Below, one piece after another: positions 19,001 to 28,288 of a DNA stretch of 54,613 bases. Under the pieces are notes generated by a model. That model was not told the DNA's origin and searched no databases. It saw only the letters and a program-made list of their open reading frames with translations. The DNA is from a virus, in the IMG/VR virus record IMGVR_UViG_3300045973_000110, positions 1 through 54,613 of that record, one strand, 5' to 3'. How positions within the stretch are numbered: position 1 is the first letter of the stretch; every line of letters starts with the position of its first letter. The position numbers and the translations under genes were made by a program.

Positions 19001-21254
19001 ACGTAAGATTCAGCTTAACAAAGACCTATTAAAAACAGCCAAAGAAGCTCAGCATGCAGCTCAATACAAGAGTGCAATGGTTACAGACACTGTTAATGGT
19101 GATGGAGGGGCTACTCCTACACCAACTATTGGTCGCGTATCTGATGGATGGGGTCCTTTTAAAACAATAGAAATGTTAGAGCCCACTGTACAGAAACTGA
19201 AAGACCTTTATGCACAACTTAAAAGCTTGCCAAAAAGCGACGCCGATGTAAAGGCTTGGGATAAAACAAAACAATCTTTGGTATCGCTAGAAGCAGAATA
19301 TGCCACCGCTGTATCTGAACTTATTTCATTTAAAGACGCTGGTGTTGCTATCAGTGCCGAAGAAGAGACTTTAATCACTAATTACCAGGCATTAGTTGCT
19401 GAAAATAAAAATTTTACAGCGAGTATTAACGGTACAACGGATTCATATGAAACATTGAATGCCGTACTTACTAATTCCAGGGCTGTATCATCTACGTTAA
19501 AAGACGAGGTTTCTAAATTGACTAGTGTCTACGACGAAATGAATTCGAATGGTTCTTTATCCGCCTCGACCGTTTTAGATTTGATTGCGAATAATAGTGA
19601 TTTAGTAGATATTATTACAATCGAAAATGGTCAATACAGAATATCTGCAAGCGCATTAGAACTAAAATTTAATGCTCAAAAATTAGCGGCAATTGCAAGT
19701 TTAGAAGCTCAAAAGGCATCACTTGGTAATATTACCGCGTTAGAAGCAGAAAGAGACGCCTACCTAAGAAATGCAGAGGGCGCTAGTGTTGATGCCAAGG
19801 CAAAGATGCTCGCCATGGCTGCTACTGCTACGTCAAATCTAACAGACCTTAAGGCTGCTGTAGCAATTATTGATAGACAAGTGACCTTAATTAAAGGAAT
19901 GTCTTGGAAGAGTTTTACAGCGTCAACAAAAACAGCAACATCTGCCGTCGATAAATTAAACGATAAACTTAAAGACCAACAGGATATTCTTGACAAATTA
20001 GAAAAGCGCTATAGTGCATTTAAAAACGCAGTTTTAAAATTACTTGAAAAAGAGAAAAAAGCGCTCGAAGAGCAAAAAACTGCACTCGAAGCAAACTATG
20101 ACGCACAAATTAAAGTTTTACAAGACCAGATGGATGCGATGGATAAGCAGGCTTCCGAAGCAGACAGATTGCTTGCCATTGAAGAGGCTCGTCTTGCTGT
20201 TGCCAAGGCAGAAAAAGCTCTCGCAGACGCAATGCAACAAAAGAATACTCGCGTTTATTCTGCTGCCGCTGGTTGGACTTGGACATCTGACCCAGAAGCT
20301 GTTAAGAATGCACAAGATAGTCTTGATGAATCAAAAACATCATTACAAAAATTACTAGATGATTGGAATTTTGACCAAGCAAAAGCTCAGTTACAATCTG
20401 CTATTGACGCTCTTGAAGCCGCAAAGGTTGCCGCTGTTAAGATTATTCAAGACCAAATTGATAATCTAGACAAATTATCCGATGCTTGGACAGATTCTAT
20501 GGATATCGAGGAAGACCTTTCTAAATATTCTGGTCTACTTGGTCAACTAGCCGCATTCGAAGCCGCTTCATATGCTGATAGAATGAAGATGTTGACAAAG
20601 TTTGCTGATGACTGGGAAAGAGAATCTTCTAGAATTAACGCCGCAATTGCACAAACTCAATCTCAAATTGATAACAAAGGTACTGGTGGTGGTGGAGGAG
20701 GCGGAGGTGGCGGTGGCGGTGAAACCGCTGCTCAAAGAGCTGCAAGGCTAAAGCAGGAAGCTGCTGATGCATTAGCAGCGCAACGTGCTTCTGGAAAAGT
20801 TCAATGGAACAAACTTGTAGAGAGTGCTAAGATGAACGATATGAAAGGGTTTTATGATTTACTTGGTGCAGATTTAAGAGCATTAGATAAATTATATAAT
20901 TCTGATATAACATTCTATAGTGCTGGATATGACCCAAAGGCAAATGGACGCAAAAAATATAAATCATTCAAAGAGGGCGGACCAGTTGCTTATACTGGTA
21001 TGGCTGCTGTACATGGAACTCCAAGTAACAAAGAGTGGATGCTTACATCTAGGGAATTGCCAGTTGTTAAAAATCTATTCTCTAAGATGGGGGTTAATTA
21101 TCAAAACTCTATGCTTAAACCTCAAAGTTTAAATGGAACTCAAGCTACTAATTATATGGTTTATGGTGACATTAACGTTAAAGCCGACTCTCAGGATACG
21201 CTTGATACTGTTTTACAATCTGCCATGGCTTATGCGAAATCTGGAAAGGGGTGA
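16086..21254 (+). CDS. Tail tape measure protein, TP901 family
   Basis: At 1722 residues this is the longest gene. Residues about 110-400 are coiled coil. Residues about 450-690 match the TP901-type tape measure core (MADIRMVTGQSLSSATALMN; EYLTSVINGYEMSVSDAG; AFKTMFARMQNIKVG). Hydrophobic segments near 430 and 895-925 could insert in the membrane at DNA entry. Further coiled coil runs from about 1300 to 1480. A poly-Gly linker near 1532-1545 leads to a globular tail with the KEGGPVAYTGMAAVHGTPSN pattern near the hub end. No peptidase or transglycosylase motif was seen. It sets tail length; at about 1.5 angstrom per residue the tail would be near 250 nm, an inference. Confidence 0.92.
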   Translation: MNKLKLEVGFQVAGIEGIQKITQEAQTLINNSDLKFPGNRSEKMIVTEIKHRAVLVQKATKDEAALYKHMYDVIGQYGSQTVTAKVAAINPQPGIGKEKNQIAYNWKGISVDIASASKELEKFRQKGELIASKLSKSAGKPSETKMLQEEFANTQRKIAEIGARAAKTTPKGKSDVAKNAIAATAELDRAYGIAMENINRVTEKTFNKSFDTIDRALTKEARAVAEFQVASQSNVPRDNNPAQLENLRKISEQAKIEADNVINTEQRMWADMLKNGQIGSAKYTEMMAKTETDRARINDDQMKQTSARAAIYQENEFKKTLQVINKKKLEIDQATKSLSQLGTKKDETLDYIAKAKIQLDIAEQNKKQQKEVLIAGGKQVLVTRLENEAQADLNASTAKFNAQGKGQINIIDDIMSGMKQAAARVINYTLVYRLLWGAIGMGKEAIAIIKELNKSMADIRMVTGQSLSSATALMNTYSQMGIELGATTGEIANSAVEFLRQGKTISETNQLIRQAMILSKVGAIESAEATEYLTSVINGYEMSVSDAGHVVDAMSQVDIKAATSVKELAIALQQSANSARNAGVGFDTLLGYVGAVSERTRKSAETIGQAFKTMFARMQNIKVGKFVDDDTSESLNDVEKVLGKLGIALRTVDGQWRASSSVLDDLNSKWSVLTQTEKNAAAVALGGVRQREILLALMDSYDRAMVLEAEAVNSSGAAAKKYASYLDSIAAKQNKLRATAEKMIFSDFTQSAYELIMLDIPQALLDIAKSFWILEGAITFGAFFGAIEIINRLKLAFIGLQKIMAFYLTANESVAVVKGFADMYDAAMALDGADQVLQATKLGNAAANEVYNATQLKRILLDAKVEESVITQILGMKGLTYATVESATATGFFTLALKTLGAVIMAHPLIFLAVALFAVFQAFSALDVSMAEHAKKVEDLTTAISDLNAEYDKLAKKTNPTESDKMYMEILQRKIQLNKDLLKTAKEAQHAAQYKSAMVTDTVNGDGGATPTPTIGRVSDGWGPFKTIEMLEPTVQKLKDLYAQLKSLPKSDADVKAWDKTKQSLVSLEAEYATAVSELISFKDAGVAISAEEETLITNYQALVAENKNFTASINGTTDSYETLNAVLTNSRAVSSTLKDEVSKLTSVYDEMNSNGSLSASTVLDLIANNSDLVDIITIENGQYRISASALELKFNAQKLAAIASLEAQKASLGNITALEAERDAYLRNAEGASVDAKAKMLAMAATATSNLTDLKAAVAIIDRQVTLIKGMSWKSFTASTKTATSAVDKLNDKLKDQQDILDKLEKRYSAFKNAVLKLLEKEKKALEEQKTALEANYDAQIKVLQDQMDAMDKQASEADRLLAIEEARLAVAKAEKALADAMQQKNTRVYSAAAGWTWTSDPEAVKNAQDSLDESKTSLQKLLDDWNFDQAKAQLQSAIDALEAAKVAAVKIIQDQIDNLDKLSDAWTDSMDIEEDLSKYSGLLGQLAAFEAASYADRMKMLTKFADDWERESSRINAAIAQTQSQIDNKGTGGGGGGGGGGGGETAAQRAARLKQEAADALAAQRASGKVQWNKLVESAKMNDMKGFYDLLGADLRALDKLYNSDITFYSAGYDPKANGRKKYKSFKEGGPVAYTGMAAVHGTPSNKEWMLTSRELPVVKNLFSKMGVNYQNSMLKPQSLNGTQATNYMVYGDINVKADSQDTLDTVLQSAMAYAKSGKG

Positions 21255-21259
21255 TTTGA

Positions 21260-22909
21260 TTGCCTAAAATTTACAAACCGAATAGGATAACAATGCATCC
21301 AAATAACGAAACAATCGACCCCACGATGGCAAATGTTTTCTCATTTATTTTTTCTGGTGTTAAATTAACGTCATATACTTATACGTTCTATAATTTATTT
21401 AATGGAACTGCTGTATTGACTCGTACCACAAGCGGCGCTACAAGATATGATGGGGATGTGATATATGAAAACATCCCCTCATCCTTGTGGGGTATATATA
21501 CGAACCATCAACTTTCATATGATGTACATTTATTTGGTGAAAATTTTAACTGTAGCGGAACCGCTACGGATGATGAGCTTTATATACCAGGTGCAAATTA
21601 TGGATTTGCAGAAAGGGTCTTTATTGGTACTCTTTCATTTTTGGGGGTTCAAGATGTTTATTTGATACCCTCTGGAACTCAAGATTACTATTATGCGTTT
21701 TTGAATGTTGAGGCTGCAAAAAATGCGTTACAAGTAAATAGGGTTGTAGTCCAAACATCATTATCTGGTGTATCTACTAAGGCACATGCATATTCTGAAC
21801 AAATACCAATCCAAACCGCATTGCAGCCTACATTTACACTGGGCGTTGTGACTGCTCAATCTGGTACACACACGGTTACCCCATCTTATTCGCAGGCGAA
21901 TGGATACGCACTAAATAGTTATACTTTTTATTTGTATGATGTAAATGGCGTAGAATTATTAACGAATAGCGAGGTTTTTAGTTCAAACGCTAAGTATGAT
22001 TTTCAATACTTAATTGATGGGCAACAATATCAAGTGCGTTTTACTGGTAAAAGCGTATTAAATCAATATGTAGATACTGGGAAAATTGCAATGAACGTAA
22101 CTTACGCAAAAGCATTTACAAATAAGACAATACCAATTACTGGAACTAATGAGTGTCAGTATGGTAGGGTTAAAGTTAATATTCCGTCGCACTCACCATC
22201 ATTCACTGTTGTTGAAGTTATCGGCGGAGATACGGTAAATCATACGTTTACGCTTGTAAACACACTAATCTATCGTAAAGAAATTTCAGAATCGTCCGTA
22301 CAATTAATCGCAGTTGCTGACCCAATGTTAACATCTTATAATGATTACATGGCTCAGAATGGCAAGGTATATGATTATTCAATAGCCTTTTATGGCACGC
22401 TGGATACTGGTGAATATTCTGGTCAAAGTGAGTACTTACCTGGGTATAATGTTATTTCAAATACAAACCATACTGGGAATATTATAGTTAAATATTATGG
22501 GTGGTTCTTGATTGACTTAGATACTGACAAATCATATAAGTTTGATGCCTTATTTGAGGGTGGAGACCTTACGCAAGAAGATGATTTCACGAAATATAAA
22601 ACAAATCTATCGTACAGTGCTTATAGCGTTGGTAACACGAAAGCGGTTACATCGTCTAATCGAGCCCTTGTTAGTGTTGATAATTTGAATGTAAACTTTC
22701 ATGATACGAATGATTTGTTACAAGAAATCGCCGACCTTGTTTCTACGCGAAACACGCACAGGAAAATAGTTAAGGACAGACGAAATCCAACTAGAATTTT
22801 CCCAGTCTTTACATATGGCTTTATCCAAAATCCATTAAATAATGCAATAGGATATCAACCATATGTATGTTCATTTAGTTTTGACCAGATTGGTGACGTG
22901 ATTCAATAG
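21260..22909 (+). CDS. Distal tail protein-like structural protein
   Basis: 549 residues from a TTG at 21260 with GGGGTGAT upstream, 5 bases after the tape measure stop. The chain is all-beta with several FN3-like units (about 180-290 and 290-410) and ends in a conserved-looking segment (RNPTRIFPVFTYGFIQNPLN). The gene directly after a tape measure usually encodes Dit, the ring joining tube and hub. This is larger than standard Dit, so extra carbohydrate-binding or FN3 modules are likely. Confidence 0.6.
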   Translation: MPKIYKPNRITMHPNNETIDPTMANVFSFIFSGVKLTSYTYTFYNLFNGTAVLTRTTSGATRYDGDVIYENIPSSLWGIYTNHQLSYDVHLFGENFNCSGTATDDELYIPGANYGFAERVFIGTLSFLGVQDVYLIPSGTQDYYYAFLNVEAAKNALQVNRVVVQTSLSGVSTKAHAYSEQIPIQTALQPTFTLGVVTAQSGTHTVTPSYSQANGYALNSYTFYLYDVNGVELLTNSEVFSSNAKYDFQYLIDGQQYQVRFTGKSVLNQYVDTGKIAMNVTYAKAFTNKTIPITGTNECQYGRVKVNIPSHSPSFTVVEVIGGDTVNHTFTLVNTLIYRKEISESSVQLIAVADPMLTSYNDYMAQNGKVYDYSIAFYGTLDTGEYSGQSEYLPGYNVISNTNHTGNIIVKYYGWFLIDLDTDKSYKFDALFEGGDLTQEDDFTKYKTNLSYSAYSVGNTKAVTSSNRALVSVDNLNVNFHDTNDLLQEIADLVSTRNTHRKIVKDRRNPTRIFPVFTYGFIQNPLNNAIGYQPYVCSFSFDQIGDVIQ

Positions 22910-22917
22910 GAGAAAGT

Positions 22918-23271
22918 ATGAAAACAAAAATATTTAAAGAATATTTAATAAGTATACTTTCTAACAATCTGGCATTAACAAATTACTCTGCATATCTTGT
23001 AGATGAAGAAATGACAATTTTAAGCGAGCCCTTTGGTCCTTTTTATACTTCTGTTACTAAGGATGCATCGGGCTTGCTTATATCTGTTTCTGAACCAATA
23101 TGGGAGTGGTCTGGCGTATCTGGTCAGGTTAGAGGAATTTTAATACTTAGACAATCAGAAACAAACGCTATATTTGTAGATTTAGAAAAAAATGTGGCTG
23201 CCGATGGCTTGTTTACGGTTAATTGGACATATGTGGAATTTTTTAGATTCAAAATTGATTCAATGATGTAG
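22918..23271 (+). CDS. Small tail-tip protein
   Basis: 117 residues, AGGAGAAAG upstream. Beta-rich with Trp-containing strands (EPIWEWSGVSGQVRGI). Similar in size and composition to the next gene (129 residues); the two may be diverged duplicates, since both end in strands that follow a Trp-Gly element. Likely baseplate component; no family recognised. Confidence 0.55.
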   Translation: MKTKIFKEYLISILSNNLALTNYSAYLVDEEMTILSEPFGPFYTSVTKDASGLLISVSEPIWEWSGVSGQVRGILILRQSETNAIFVDLEKNVAADGLFTVNWTYVEFFRFKIDSMM

Positions 23272-23279
23272 GTGATAAA

Positions 23280-23669
23280 ATGTTAAAAAATTATATTAAC
23301 GCCGATATCTTGGTTGATGTATTATCTGGCAATTTCGACCTCGGTTATACAGACGTATTTGTTACAGAAATATTAAATGACCCAAGAGATATTATATTTG
23401 AACTAAAAGAATTAAATGCAAATACTATCGCGATGGTCCCTATCACTGGTGAAAATTCAATGATATGGAATGGTAGAACTGGATTTGTTTCATCATTAGA
23501 TTTACACTATACATTTTCTCCGCCAGAATATGTAAGGAATATCAATGGGATAATCTTGCAAATGGTATTAGACGAGGAAGTTTATTTAGATGTTGATAGT
23601 TTTTCCGTTGATTTTAGTAGCGGAGCTATTTGTTTTTCTGGAGATTTAATTGACGACGTACTCGTCTAA
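23280..23669 (+). CDS. Small tail-tip protein
   Basis: 129 residues, starts 8 bases after the previous stop with AGGTG. Beta-rich, acidic, containing MIWNGRTGFVSSLDLHY, which parallels the IWEWSGVSGQVRGILI part of its neighbour. Probably another tail-tip subunit. Function inferred from position only. Confidence 0.55.
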   Translation: MLKNYINADILVDVLSGNFDLGYTDVFVTEILNDPRDIIFELKELNANTIAMVPITGENSMIWNGRTGFVSSLDLHYTFSPPEYVRNINGIILQMVLDEEVYLDVDSFSVDFSSGAICFSGDLIDDVLV

Positions 23670-23681
23670 GGGGGTGTTGCT

Positions 23682-25583
23682 ATGCCTAGTGGTTATGTTA
23701 TTACGACAGAGGGTATATTTCCTAGCGACACCCTTTTTCCTTCTAATACATTATATCCAGAATCTGAGATTGTTTTCGTACCAATTGTATACCCATATGA
23801 TGTAGGTATATATCAAGAGGGGATGTTCCCTAGCGAAACATTATATCCTTCGGAACAAACGCTTTTAAGCAATACAACGAATGATATCTTTTACCAAATG
23901 AATTGGCAGTGGGGTAATCAATATATTGGTCAGTCTTTTGAGGTCGGTAGTGACACAACGTTGTCATCTGTTTCTTTTTTAATCAGAAATAATGGGGTAT
24001 GGGGTGATTTGTATGCCATGTTATACACTTGTTCTGGTACTTATGGTAGTGGAGATAACGTTCCAATAGGAAACGTAATTGCTCAATCTAATATAATTGA
24101 TGCAAGTACCATTCCTGATGCGTGGACTGAGACTACTTTTGATTTCGCAGACATACAACTAACTGCGAATACTTTATACGGGATACAATTTTTTGGTACA
24201 TCAAATGGCGCATATGGTATAGTCATGAGTATTGCCGCTAATTCAACTCGACTTACAACGGGTAATGCATATTATTTTAATAATTCTTGGCAAGCCTGGT
24301 CAAATGCTTGTTTATATTTCAAGTTAAAGTCTAATGGCGTAGATTTATATCCGATGTCTAGCGATATTTATATTGTACCTCCTACAGCGATTATTGATGT
24401 ATATTCTAACGCGCGCACAATGTGGGACTTTCAACCTCCGTCATACTCTTCATACCTTAACTATTTAAGTGGGAATATAAGAAAGAGTTATTTTAAAATT
24501 GAATTATTACGCAGGGAAGATGAAACAGTTTATAACACGCTTATTTCCGATATTGTAAATTCTGATGGCTCAACTAGTAATCAGAACCAAGAGGGGGTAA
24601 GGCGCACATGTTCTTTCTCTCTTATAAATGCAATTAATGAATATACAATGTTCTTTAGTAACCTGAGCATTGGGAATAAATTTAGATTGCATATTGGATA
24701 TGAGATTGGAACAAAAATTATATGGTTCTGCCACGGTACTTATTTATTTGATAACCCAACGATGGTCAGCCAGTTTTCAGATAGAACAATACAGGTTGTT
24801 GGCTCAGATAAGTGGACTATGCTAAATGGAACACATGGTGGCATATTAGACGCCACATTTATTGCCAATTTAGGCAGTGATATTTATGGGTTGGTCAAAA
24901 CGATTTTAAATCTAAATATTGTTGGCGACCCTATGCCGCCACTTATTGATAGCAGCCTTTTAAATAAAACAATCACATATGATATTACTAAACAAGCTGG
25001 GGAAACTGCGGCTGATTTATTATTAGAAATAGCCTATAACTTAAGTTGTTATATTTATTATAATCCAGAAGGAAGACTTGTAATTCGTCCATTTGAATAT
25101 GACACAATTAAAGCATCGGCATTTGACTTAACGGTTAGCGACTATAATTTCTTAGGAATGAGCAAACAGTTATCATTCGATAAGATATATAATGCGGTTC
25201 AAGTAAGAGCAGACAATATACAAAATGCCGATGTCCCAATTATTGCCGAAATATTAAATAACGACCTAACAGACCCCAACAGTTATCCGAACTATGGTAT
25301 TAAAAAGCTATATGTTGTAACCGAATACACTAAGGGTATTGACACAGATGAATTGGCACAAGCTAGGGCTGGGTGGGAATTAAAGAACGTTAAATCAAGA
25401 CAATCTTCTATAACGGCGAGCACTTTACCATTGTACCATTTGGATGTAAATGACGTTGTTACAATTACAGACCAGTCTACGAACGATGTTAAGACTAGAT
25501 ATTTGATAGCCGCGATTACTACCCCTATAAGTACTTCTGGTCAAGTATCGTTAAGTATCGTTAGAACAACAGATGAAATATAG
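23682..25583 (+). CDS. Tail hub protein (gp27/Tal-like) with inserted jelly-roll domain
   Basis: 633 residues, strong AAGGGGGTG site. Residues 1-60 carry three or four FPS-x-TLYP repeats (IFPSDTLFPSNTLYP; MFPSETLYPS). Residues about 65-230 look like a jelly-roll carbohydrate-binding domain (QYIGQSFEV; TLYGIQFFGT). Residues about 240-633 form the hub with gp27-like features: RRTCSFSLINAINEYTMFF, the GETAADLLLEIAYNLSCYIY helix, YNPEGRLVIRPF, and the C-terminal DVNDVVTITDQS. The hub closes the tail tube and carries fibres. No peptidase or lysozyme domain is visible. Confidence 0.7.
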   Translation: MPSGYVITTEGIFPSDTLFPSNTLYPESEIVFVPIVYPYDVGIYQEGMFPSETLYPSEQTLLSNTTNDIFYQMNWQWGNQYIGQSFEVGSDTTLSSVSFLIRNNGVWGDLYAMLYTCSGTYGSGDNVPIGNVIAQSNIIDASTIPDAWTETTFDFADIQLTANTLYGIQFFGTSNGAYGIVMSIAANSTRLTTGNAYYFNNSWQAWSNACLYFKLKSNGVDLYPMSSDIYIVPPTAIIDVYSNARTMWDFQPPSYSSYLNYLSGNIRKSYFKIELLRREDETVYNTLISDIVNSDGSTSNQNQEGVRRTCSFSLINAINEYTMFFSNLSIGNKFRLHIGYEIGTKIIWFCHGTYLFDNPTMVSQFSDRTIQVVGSDKWTMLNGTHGGILDATFIANLGSDIYGLVKTILNLNIVGDPMPPLIDSSLLNKTITYDITKQAGETAADLLLEIAYNLSCYIYYNPEGRLVIRPFEYDTIKASAFDLTVSDYNFLGMSKQLSFDKIYNAVQVRADNIQNADVPIIAEILNNDLTDPNSYPNYGIKKLYVVTEYTKGIDTDELAQARAGWELKNVKSRQSSITASTLPLYHLDVNDVVTITDQSTNDVKTRYLIAAITTPISTSGQVSLSIVRTTDEI

Positions 25584-25596
25584 GTGGTGAACATCA

Positions 25597-26151
25597 ATGG
25601 ATGATAAGATTAGTAAAAAAAGCTCAATGCTAACTCAACTTATTTCTGATATAGCATACAGGGTAACATGTAAAATATTGAGAGACGAACAATCTACTAA
25701 TATGTTAGCATGTATTGTTGCCTCGTATGATTCTGGCAGAAATACTGCGACGCTATATATGCCTCCAGATTATATAACCGCTGGGGTTGTACGGTATATA
25801 AACCATACTAATTCACAACTTTCTGTTGGGGATAAGGTCTATTTACTGTATAAATATGGTGATGTTTCGCAGGGGTGGATTGCGCACAAATCAGATGGTA
25901 GTCATTTAATTTGCGGAATTTATAGTGCAACTGGATTGACACAGGACGATACATATAGTTTTATTGTTCCGTTTAATAAAACTTATACTGGTGTTAATTT
26001 ACCACAGGTTTTGATAACAATAAATACAGATGTGCCACAAAACGTACACGCCAGCGTCAACTCTATAACTGCTACTGGATTTACTTTGGCGGTTAATAGG
26101 GTTGATGCGGTTGATACGCTCGACGTAAGCTGGCTCGCAATAGGCGGGTAA
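25597..26151 (+). CDS. Baseplate protein: OB-like domain plus H-type lectin domain
   Basis: 184 residues. Residues 30-105 resemble an OB-fold spike-base domain (MLACIVASYDSGRNTATLYM; LSVGDKVYLLYKYG). Residues about 118-184 match an H-type lectin: VPFNKTYTGVNLPQVLI, a central strand and the closing DAVDTLDVSWLAIGG. It probably sits at the tail tip and touches cell-surface glycans. The order hub, OB/lectin, fibres is common in Gram-positive siphophages. Confidence 0.65.
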   Translation: MDDKISKKSSMLTQLISDIAYRVTCKILRDEQSTNMLACIVASYDSGRNTATLYMPPDYITAGVVRYINHTNSQLSVGDKVYLLYKYGDVSQGWIAHKSDGSHLICGIYSATGLTQDDTYSFIVPFNKTYTGVNLPQVLITINTDVPQNVHASVNSITATGFTLAVNRVDAVDTLDVSWLAIGG

Positions 26152-26180
26152 TAAAATATTTATGAAAGTGAGGTAACTCA

Positions 26181-26678
26181 ATGGATTATACTAAGACGAC
26201 TTGGGTTAATGGTTCAACATCGCCAATTAACGCAACAAACCTCAATAAGATTGAGGATGGGATTTATAATTCCGCCGTTGCGATTACGAGTATGGATGTC
26301 GACATCGGTACTTTACAAGAAGATATGACTACTGCGCAACAGGATATTATTGACATCAACGCAGAAATTGGCTCGATGGTTTTGGGCGCTACTATGACTA
26401 CAAACGCAAATACTGCTACGGCAACTGGATTTTATTATGCGGCTGATACGGCTACAAATTTACCTACAGTAAACGCTTATTCGATTATTACCGCGCCATT
26501 TGATGCAACAAATCTTGCTCAAATTGCAATTAAACGTGGTACGACGACCAACTATGCAATGTTCTATCGTGTATGTGTTGCGAATGTATGGTCGGCATGG
26601 CGTAGCGTAAGTGGTAGTACAATCTCTGCAAGTGCACCAAGTGGCGGGCTAGACGGCGACGTTTGGTACGTGGTTTAA
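26181..26678 (+). CDS. Tail fibre protein with pyocin-knob-like C-terminus
   Basis: 165 residues. It begins with the common fibre-attachment motif TTWVNGSTSPINATNLNKIE, followed by a trimeric coiled coil (about 35-65) and a knob-like domain (ATGFYYAADTATNLPT; YAMFYRVCVANVWSAW). It would project from the baseplate as a trimer. Confidence 0.7.
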   Translation: MDYTKTTWVNGSTSPINATNLNKIEDGIYNSAVAITSMDVDIGTLQEDMTTAQQDIIDINAEIGSMVLGATMTTNANTATATGFYYAADTATNLPTVNAYSIITAPFDATNLAQIAIKRGTTTNYAMFYRVCVANVWSAWRSVSGSTISASAPSGGLDGDVWYVV

Positions 26679-26681
26679 TAT

Positions 26682-27473
26682 ATGGCAAGCGCACTAAGTT
26701 CTGCTATCAACGCCATTAAATATGCTAAAGTTCATGCAAAACAAAGTGGCGCATGGAGCGTTATACACGAGGCGTGGGCTAAAAGCGGCACGTGGAAAGA
26801 GCCTAGTCAAATATGGGTTAAGACTGGCGGGGTATGGGAAAGAGCAACGACACCAGTACGTTATGTCAAATTTAATGGCAGTTCGTCATATTTTGATTGC
26901 AACCAATATTATAATAATTATATTAGTGGCGCATCAACCACATATTATGAATTTAGCATTATACTAACATCTACGTCAACTGTCCAAACTTTATTTTCAT
27001 ATGGTTCTGCAACGGATTATTGCACCATAGAGGTTGGCACAGACGGAAAGGTGTATGTTAAAACACGTTACGATAGTGGGTCTGCATATTCGTTTAATCA
27101 TGCAACCGCCTTATCATTAAACACATTTTATCTAATTCGAGTAGAATTTGTTAATGCATCTACTGGATATATCAGGATTAGGAATGTATCTGGTGGCGCC
27201 GTAGGGGTTGATTATTCAAGTGGTAATATTGCTAGCATATTAAATACTAGTATCAAATATATTGGTAAAAAATATAATAGCACTAACTATTTTTCTGGGT
27301 ATTTAATGGATGTCAATATGTTTGGCGGACATTATGGTGGAACTGATTATCGTCACGACTCTAATTCTCTTGCATCTTCTACTATTGGCAGTAACGCCAT
27401 AGTAGATTCTTATACTGCTGATGGGACACAAAATTTAACGGGGTATAACGTAGTTGTCGCAACAACTGGATAG
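26682..27473 (+). CDS. LamG/concanavalin A-like receptor-binding protein
   Basis: 263 residues starting 4 bases after the previous stop; only a weak ribosome site, so probably translated by coupling. Residues about 1-50 contain repeated Trp-Gly elements (SGAWSVIHEAWAKSGTWKEP). Residues 60-255 have a LamG-like sandwich: YVKFNGSSSYFDC at the start, YYEFSIILTST in the middle and a terminal SYTADGTQNLTGYN. LamG domains bind sugars, so a receptor-binding role is reasonable. Confidence 0.65.
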   Translation: MASALSSAINAIKYAKVHAKQSGAWSVIHEAWAKSGTWKEPSQIWVKTGGVWERATTPVRYVKFNGSSSYFDCNQYYNNYISGASTTYYEFSIILTSTSTVQTLFSYGSATDYCTIEVGTDGKVYVKTRYDSGSAYSFNHATALSLNTFYLIRVEFVNASTGYIRIRNVSGGAVGVDYSSGNIASILNTSIKYIGKKYNSTNYFSGYLMDVNMFGGHYGGTDYRHDSNSLASSTIGSNAIVDSYTADGTQNLTGYNVVVATTG

Positions 27474-27484
27474 GGGCTGATTTT

Positions 27485-27862
27485 ATGTCAATTCTAAAGT
27501 ATCAAACTGGCAGAGTGCTCGGCTTCTTAGACCGCCGCAATGGTGTTAAACCAGAGGATTTGCCCGTATATAAGTATAGTTATGTTAATTTAATGGAAGA
27601 GATTATGGCATTGCGTATTCTTATGACACAGTTATCCAGTGGTAAGAGCGCATACCAAATTTGGCTTGACCAAGGTAACGAAGGAACAGAAGAAGATTTC
27701 TTGCGCAGTCTCGGAAGCACCGTATTTGTTGGCACATTGCCTCCTACTGGAACACCTGTATCTGGTGATATGTGGTGGAATAGTGAGCAAGGTCAACTTA
27801 AGATTTATTACGAGGATGGTGATTCTTCCCAATGGGTAGATGCTGCTGCTGGAATAGTTTAA
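27485..27862 (+). CDS. Small fibre protein with EEDFL collagen-type linker motif
   Basis: 125 residues. Contains the SAYQIWLDQGNEGTEEDFL motif, the variant of the AYEVAL...GTEEEWL element that in Firmicute phages precedes collagen-like repeats. Here no Gly-X-Y repeats follow; instead a small beta domain (TPVSGDMWWNSEQGQLKI) of the kind found at fibre tips. Confidence 0.6.
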   Translation: MSILKYQTGRVLGFLDRRNGVKPEDLPVYKYSYVNLMEEIMALRILMTQLSSGKSAYQIWLDQGNEGTEEDFLRSLGSTVFVGTLPPTGTPVSGDMWWNSEQGQLKIYYEDGDSSQWVDAAAGIV

Positions 27863-27899
27863 AATATATCTTTTATTGCAAGAAACGAGGTGGTAGTAA

Positions 27900-28277
27900 A
27901 TGGCGTTAAATTTTCCAACTAGTCCTACGCTTAATCAAGTATATACATATGGTGACAAATCATGGGCTTGGGATGGAACTAGTTGGCTATCTATAAATAC
28001 TACCTCCGTGTTTGATTTAACATCTCCGTCAGATTGGGATACAATCAAATATAACCCAGGAACAATTAAATGGGAGGCAAAACCAGATTCTTATGTACAT
28101 ACGCAAACCGTTGTATCAGATACATGGATAATTGAGCATAATCTACACAAGTATCCGTCTGTACATGTATTTGATAGTTTTAATTTCGAAGTAGTTGGTA
28201 GCGTTATACATGATTCGTTGGTTCAGATGACTATTACTTTCACTGGAGGTTTTTCTGGTGTTGCTTACCTTAATTAA
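27900..28277 (+). CDS. Small tail fibre protein
   Basis: 125 residues, GAGGTGGTAG upstream. Begins FPTSPTLNQVYTYGDKSWAW, a fibre-tip module seen in many phages, and ends in a beta domain (WIIEHNLHKYPSVHVFD) that also recurs at the C-terminus of the next, large fibre (VITHNLNTQDAVVSVRE). This suggests exchange of the same adaptor between fibre genes. Confidence 0.6.
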   Translation: MALNFPTSPTLNQVYTYGDKSWAWDGTSWLSINTTSVFDLTSPSDWDTIKYNPGTIKWEAKPDSYVHTQTVVSDTWIIEHNLHKYPSVHVFDSFNFEVVGSVIHDSLVQMTITFTGGFSGVAYLN

Positions 28278-28288
28278 GGAGGAAATAT

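Noticed and set aside
16086-21254. Peptidase or transglycosylase domain in the tape measure
   Set aside because: No HxH/HxxxD or lysozyme-like motif was found; the C-terminal domain looks structural only.
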